The notes under the pieces are model-generated. The model did not search any database, was not told the origin of the DNA, and worked only from the letters and a program-made list of their open reading frames with translations. 64,000 bases of DNA from NCBI RefSeq assembly GCF_008386565.1, contig NZ_VUKA01000002.1, positions 1 to 64,000 on the forward strand. Reading direction: 5' to 3'. Positions 62,641 through 64,000 of this stretch are shown piece by piece; the first letter of the stretch is position 1; each line of letters starts with the position of its first letter. The position numbers and the translations under genes were made by a program. This DNA is from Teichococcus oryzae. Lineage in GTDB: Bacteria > Pseudomonadota > Alphaproteobacteria > Acetobacterales > Acetobacteraceae.

Positions 62641-63465
62641 ATGACCACCCGCCCGAAGCCGATCCTTGGCGCCGCCCTTGGCCTCAACGGCCTGATCACG
62701 CATCGCGACTGGCTGCTGGACCGCCAGCGCGACCTGGAGCTGCAGGATTTCCATACCGCCGCCACGCTGGATGATGACTGGCGCCCGCTGGCCGAGGAAA
62801 CCCGCCGGATGCTGGACGGCCATACCGGCCGGCGCGGACTGCACGGGCCGTTCTGGGGCTTCAAGATCGACAGCCACGACCCCGAGATCCGCGCCGTGGT
62901 GCGCCGCCGCCTGTTGCAGGGGCTGGAATGCTGCGCCTTCCTCGGCGCCGACCAGATGGTGGTCCATTCGCCCTTCACCACCTGGGACGGCAACAACCTC
63001 GACGCCTTTCCCGGCGCCCGCGCCCAGCTGGCCGAACGGGTCCACCTGACGCTGAAGGACGTGGTCGCCCGCGCCGAAAGCCAGGGCTGCACCCTGGTGA
63101 TCGAGAACATCGAGGACACCGATCCGATGGACCGGGTGGCGCTGGCCGCCTCCTTCAACAGCCCGGCGGTGCGCGTTTCGCTCGACACGGGCCACGCGCA
63201 TTACGCGCATTGCTCCACCGGCGCCCCGCCGGTCGATTTCCATGTGCGGCTGGCCGGCGACGCGCTGCACCATGTGCATCTGCAGGACACGGATGGCCAT
63301 GCCGACCGCCACTGGGCGCCGGGCCGCGGCACCATCCTGTGGCCAAGTCTGTTCGAGGCGCTGGCCGGCATCTCCTCCAACCCGCGCCTGATCCTGGAGC
63401 TGCGCGACAAGAACACCCTGCCCGAGGCGGCGGCGCATCTGGTGAAGCTTGGCCTGGCGGAATGA
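62641..63465 (+). CDS. Sugar phosphate isomerase/epimerase-like TIM barrel protein (AP endonuclease 2 family)
   Basis: The 274-aa protein has a xylose-isomerase-like barrel. Metal-site segments include MVVHSPFTTWDG, LVIENIEDTDPMDRV, VSLDTGHAHYAH and HHVHLQDTDGHADRHW (several His, Glu and Asp ligands). The C-terminal GRGTILWPSLFEAL and RLILELRDKNTL are typical. No signal peptide. It could be an isomerase, epimerase or endonuclease IV-like enzyme; the sequence does not decide. Single gene, followed by an intrinsic terminator shared with maeB. Confidence 0.87.
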   Translation: MTTRPKPILGAALGLNGLITHRDWLLDRQRDLELQDFHTAATLDDDWRPLAEETRRMLDGHTGRRGLHGPFWGFKIDSHDPEIRAVVRRRLLQGLECCAFLGADQMVVHSPFTTWDGNNLDAFPGARAQLAERVHLTLKDVVARAESQGCTLVIENIEDTDPMDRVALAASFNSPAVRVSLDTGHAHYAHCSTGAPPVDFHVRLAGDALHHVHLQDTDGHADRHWAPGRGTILWPSLFEALAGISSNPRLILELRDKNTLPEAAAHLVKLGLAE

Positions 63466-63517
63466 GGAAGGCACCGCCGTCCCGCCGGAACGGTTGAGCC
63501 CATCCTGATGAAAAGGA

Positions 63518-63549
63518 GCACGGGGAAAGGCGGCGCCTTTTCCCCGTGC
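63518..63549. terminator. Bidirectional terminator hairpin
   Basis: GCACGGGGAAAGGC pairs with GCCTTTTCCCCGTGC (one extra T bulged) around GGC. On the minus strand it is followed by TCCTTTTC. It lies between the TIM-barrel gene and maeB, which are convergent. Confidence 0.8.
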
Positions 63550-63554
63550 CGTTC

Positions 63555-64000
63555 TCAGCGCGAGATGGCCGCGTGCGCCGCGAAGCAGGCCATGTCGAGG
63601 ACCTGGTTCACGCTGCTGCCCATGTTGACGATCTGCACCGGCTTCTCCATCCCCACCAGCAGCGGCCCGATGGTGGTGGCGCTGGTCAGGAAGGGCACCG
63701 CCTTGGTCAGGATCTGCGCGGCGTGCAGCCCCGGCATCACCAGGACATTGGCCGGCCCGGTCAGGCGGCAGAAGGGGTAGAGCGCGCGCAGCTGCGGGCT
63801 GAGCGCCACATCCGCCGCCATTTCCCCATCATACTCGAAATCGGTTTCCGACTCGTCCAGCAGCCGCACCGCTTCCCGCACCGAGCCGGGGATGGTGCCA
63901 CCCGGATCGCCGAAGGTGGAGAAGGACAGGAAGGCCACGCGCGGCGTCAGCCCGAGCCGCCGCGCCTCCGCCGCCGATTGCCGCGCGATCTCGGCCAGCG
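63555..64000 (-). CDS. maeB: NADP-dependent malic enzyme, C-terminal phosphotransacetylase-like part (partial)
   Basis: Only the last ~148 codons are in the window; the gene continues past the right edge. The fragment reads RVAFLSFSTFGDPGG, EYDGEMAADVALSP, RLTGPANVLVMPGLHAAQI and VNMGSSVNQVLDMACFAAHA. These belong to the C-terminal phosphotransacetylase (PTA)-like domain of MaeB-type malic enzymes (malate to pyruvate, CO2 and NADPH). A stand-alone phosphate acetyltransferase is an alternative, but the ending fits MaeB better. Ends ISR just inside the terminator hairpin. Confidence 0.85.
   Translation of the reverse strand, partial: LAEIARQSAAEARRLGLTPRVAFLSFSTFGDPGGTIPGSVREAVRLLDESETDFEYDGEMAADVALSPQLRALYPFCRLTGPANVLVMPGLHAAQILTKAVPFLTSATTIGPLLVGMEKPVQIVNMGSSVNQVLDMACFAAHAAISR

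Overview
The window is about 64 kb of very GC-rich DNA, densely packed with short intergenic gaps. Protein families and gene neighbourhoods point to an alphaproteobacterium, most likely an Acetobacteraceae (Roseomonas-like) chromosome. Supporting signs are an rpsT-dnaA pair, a fixLJ/fixK oxygen-sensing cluster, a SDHAF4-type DUF1674 protein and a close homologue of the Bradyrhizobium D-tartrate dehydratase. The taxonomic call is inference; no 16S gene is present.

Layout. 1-3.9 kb: the 5' end of tuf, tRNA-Gly and tRNA-Tyr read leftwards; rlmB, mobA, small conserved proteins and a secreted serine protease follow. 4-7 kb: a copper operon copA-cueR-copZ with overlapping genes and a MerR/CueR-type promoter. 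7-17.9 kb: metabolic and hydrolase genes (class III CoA-transferase, membrane patatin, D-tartrate dehydratase, Ogt, D-aminopeptidase-like hydrolase, orphan family-5 binding protein, GNAT, membrane protein). 18-29 kb: a capsule/surface polysaccharide export locus (KpsC-like transferase, lipoprotein, KpsM, KpsT, KpsE, KpsD and two glycosyltransferases). 29-40 kb: methyltransferase, PLD enzyme, rsmD-rluB, peptidase C26, SDR, tadA, peroxiredoxin, MFS carrier, DUF1674 protein, htpX, argG.

40.2-42.4 kb is the clear accessory stretch. An orphan IS5-type N-terminal (DUF4096-like) protein sits beside an AT-rich island holding one gene that appears to encode a HEPN-TPR protein. Its reading frame is broken at an A_AAA_AAA heptamer lying exactly in -1 frameshift phase. 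42.4-49 kb: nfeD-SPFH pair, OmpR-type regulator, ribA with a decayed RibB-like half, L,D-transpeptidase, mutM, enoyl-CoA hydratase, a 32-bp tandem repeat array and rpsT. 49-52 kb: dnaA, an array of tetraloop hairpins, coaA.

52-60 kb reads as a low-oxygen control module. It contains a FixK-type CRP/FNR regulator, a divergent receiver-like protein that looks like the kinase inhibitor FixT (phospho-acceptor Asp replaced by Glu, Cys-rich tail), FixJ, a very large FixL with an intact haem-PAS motif, a CBS-BON protein and a tandem universal stress protein with an FNR/FixK-type palindrome upstream. 60-64 kb: FkbM methyltransferase, tRNA-Ala, yggT, yggU, folD, a TIM-barrel epimerase and the C-terminal end of a MaeB-type malic enzyme running off the right edge.
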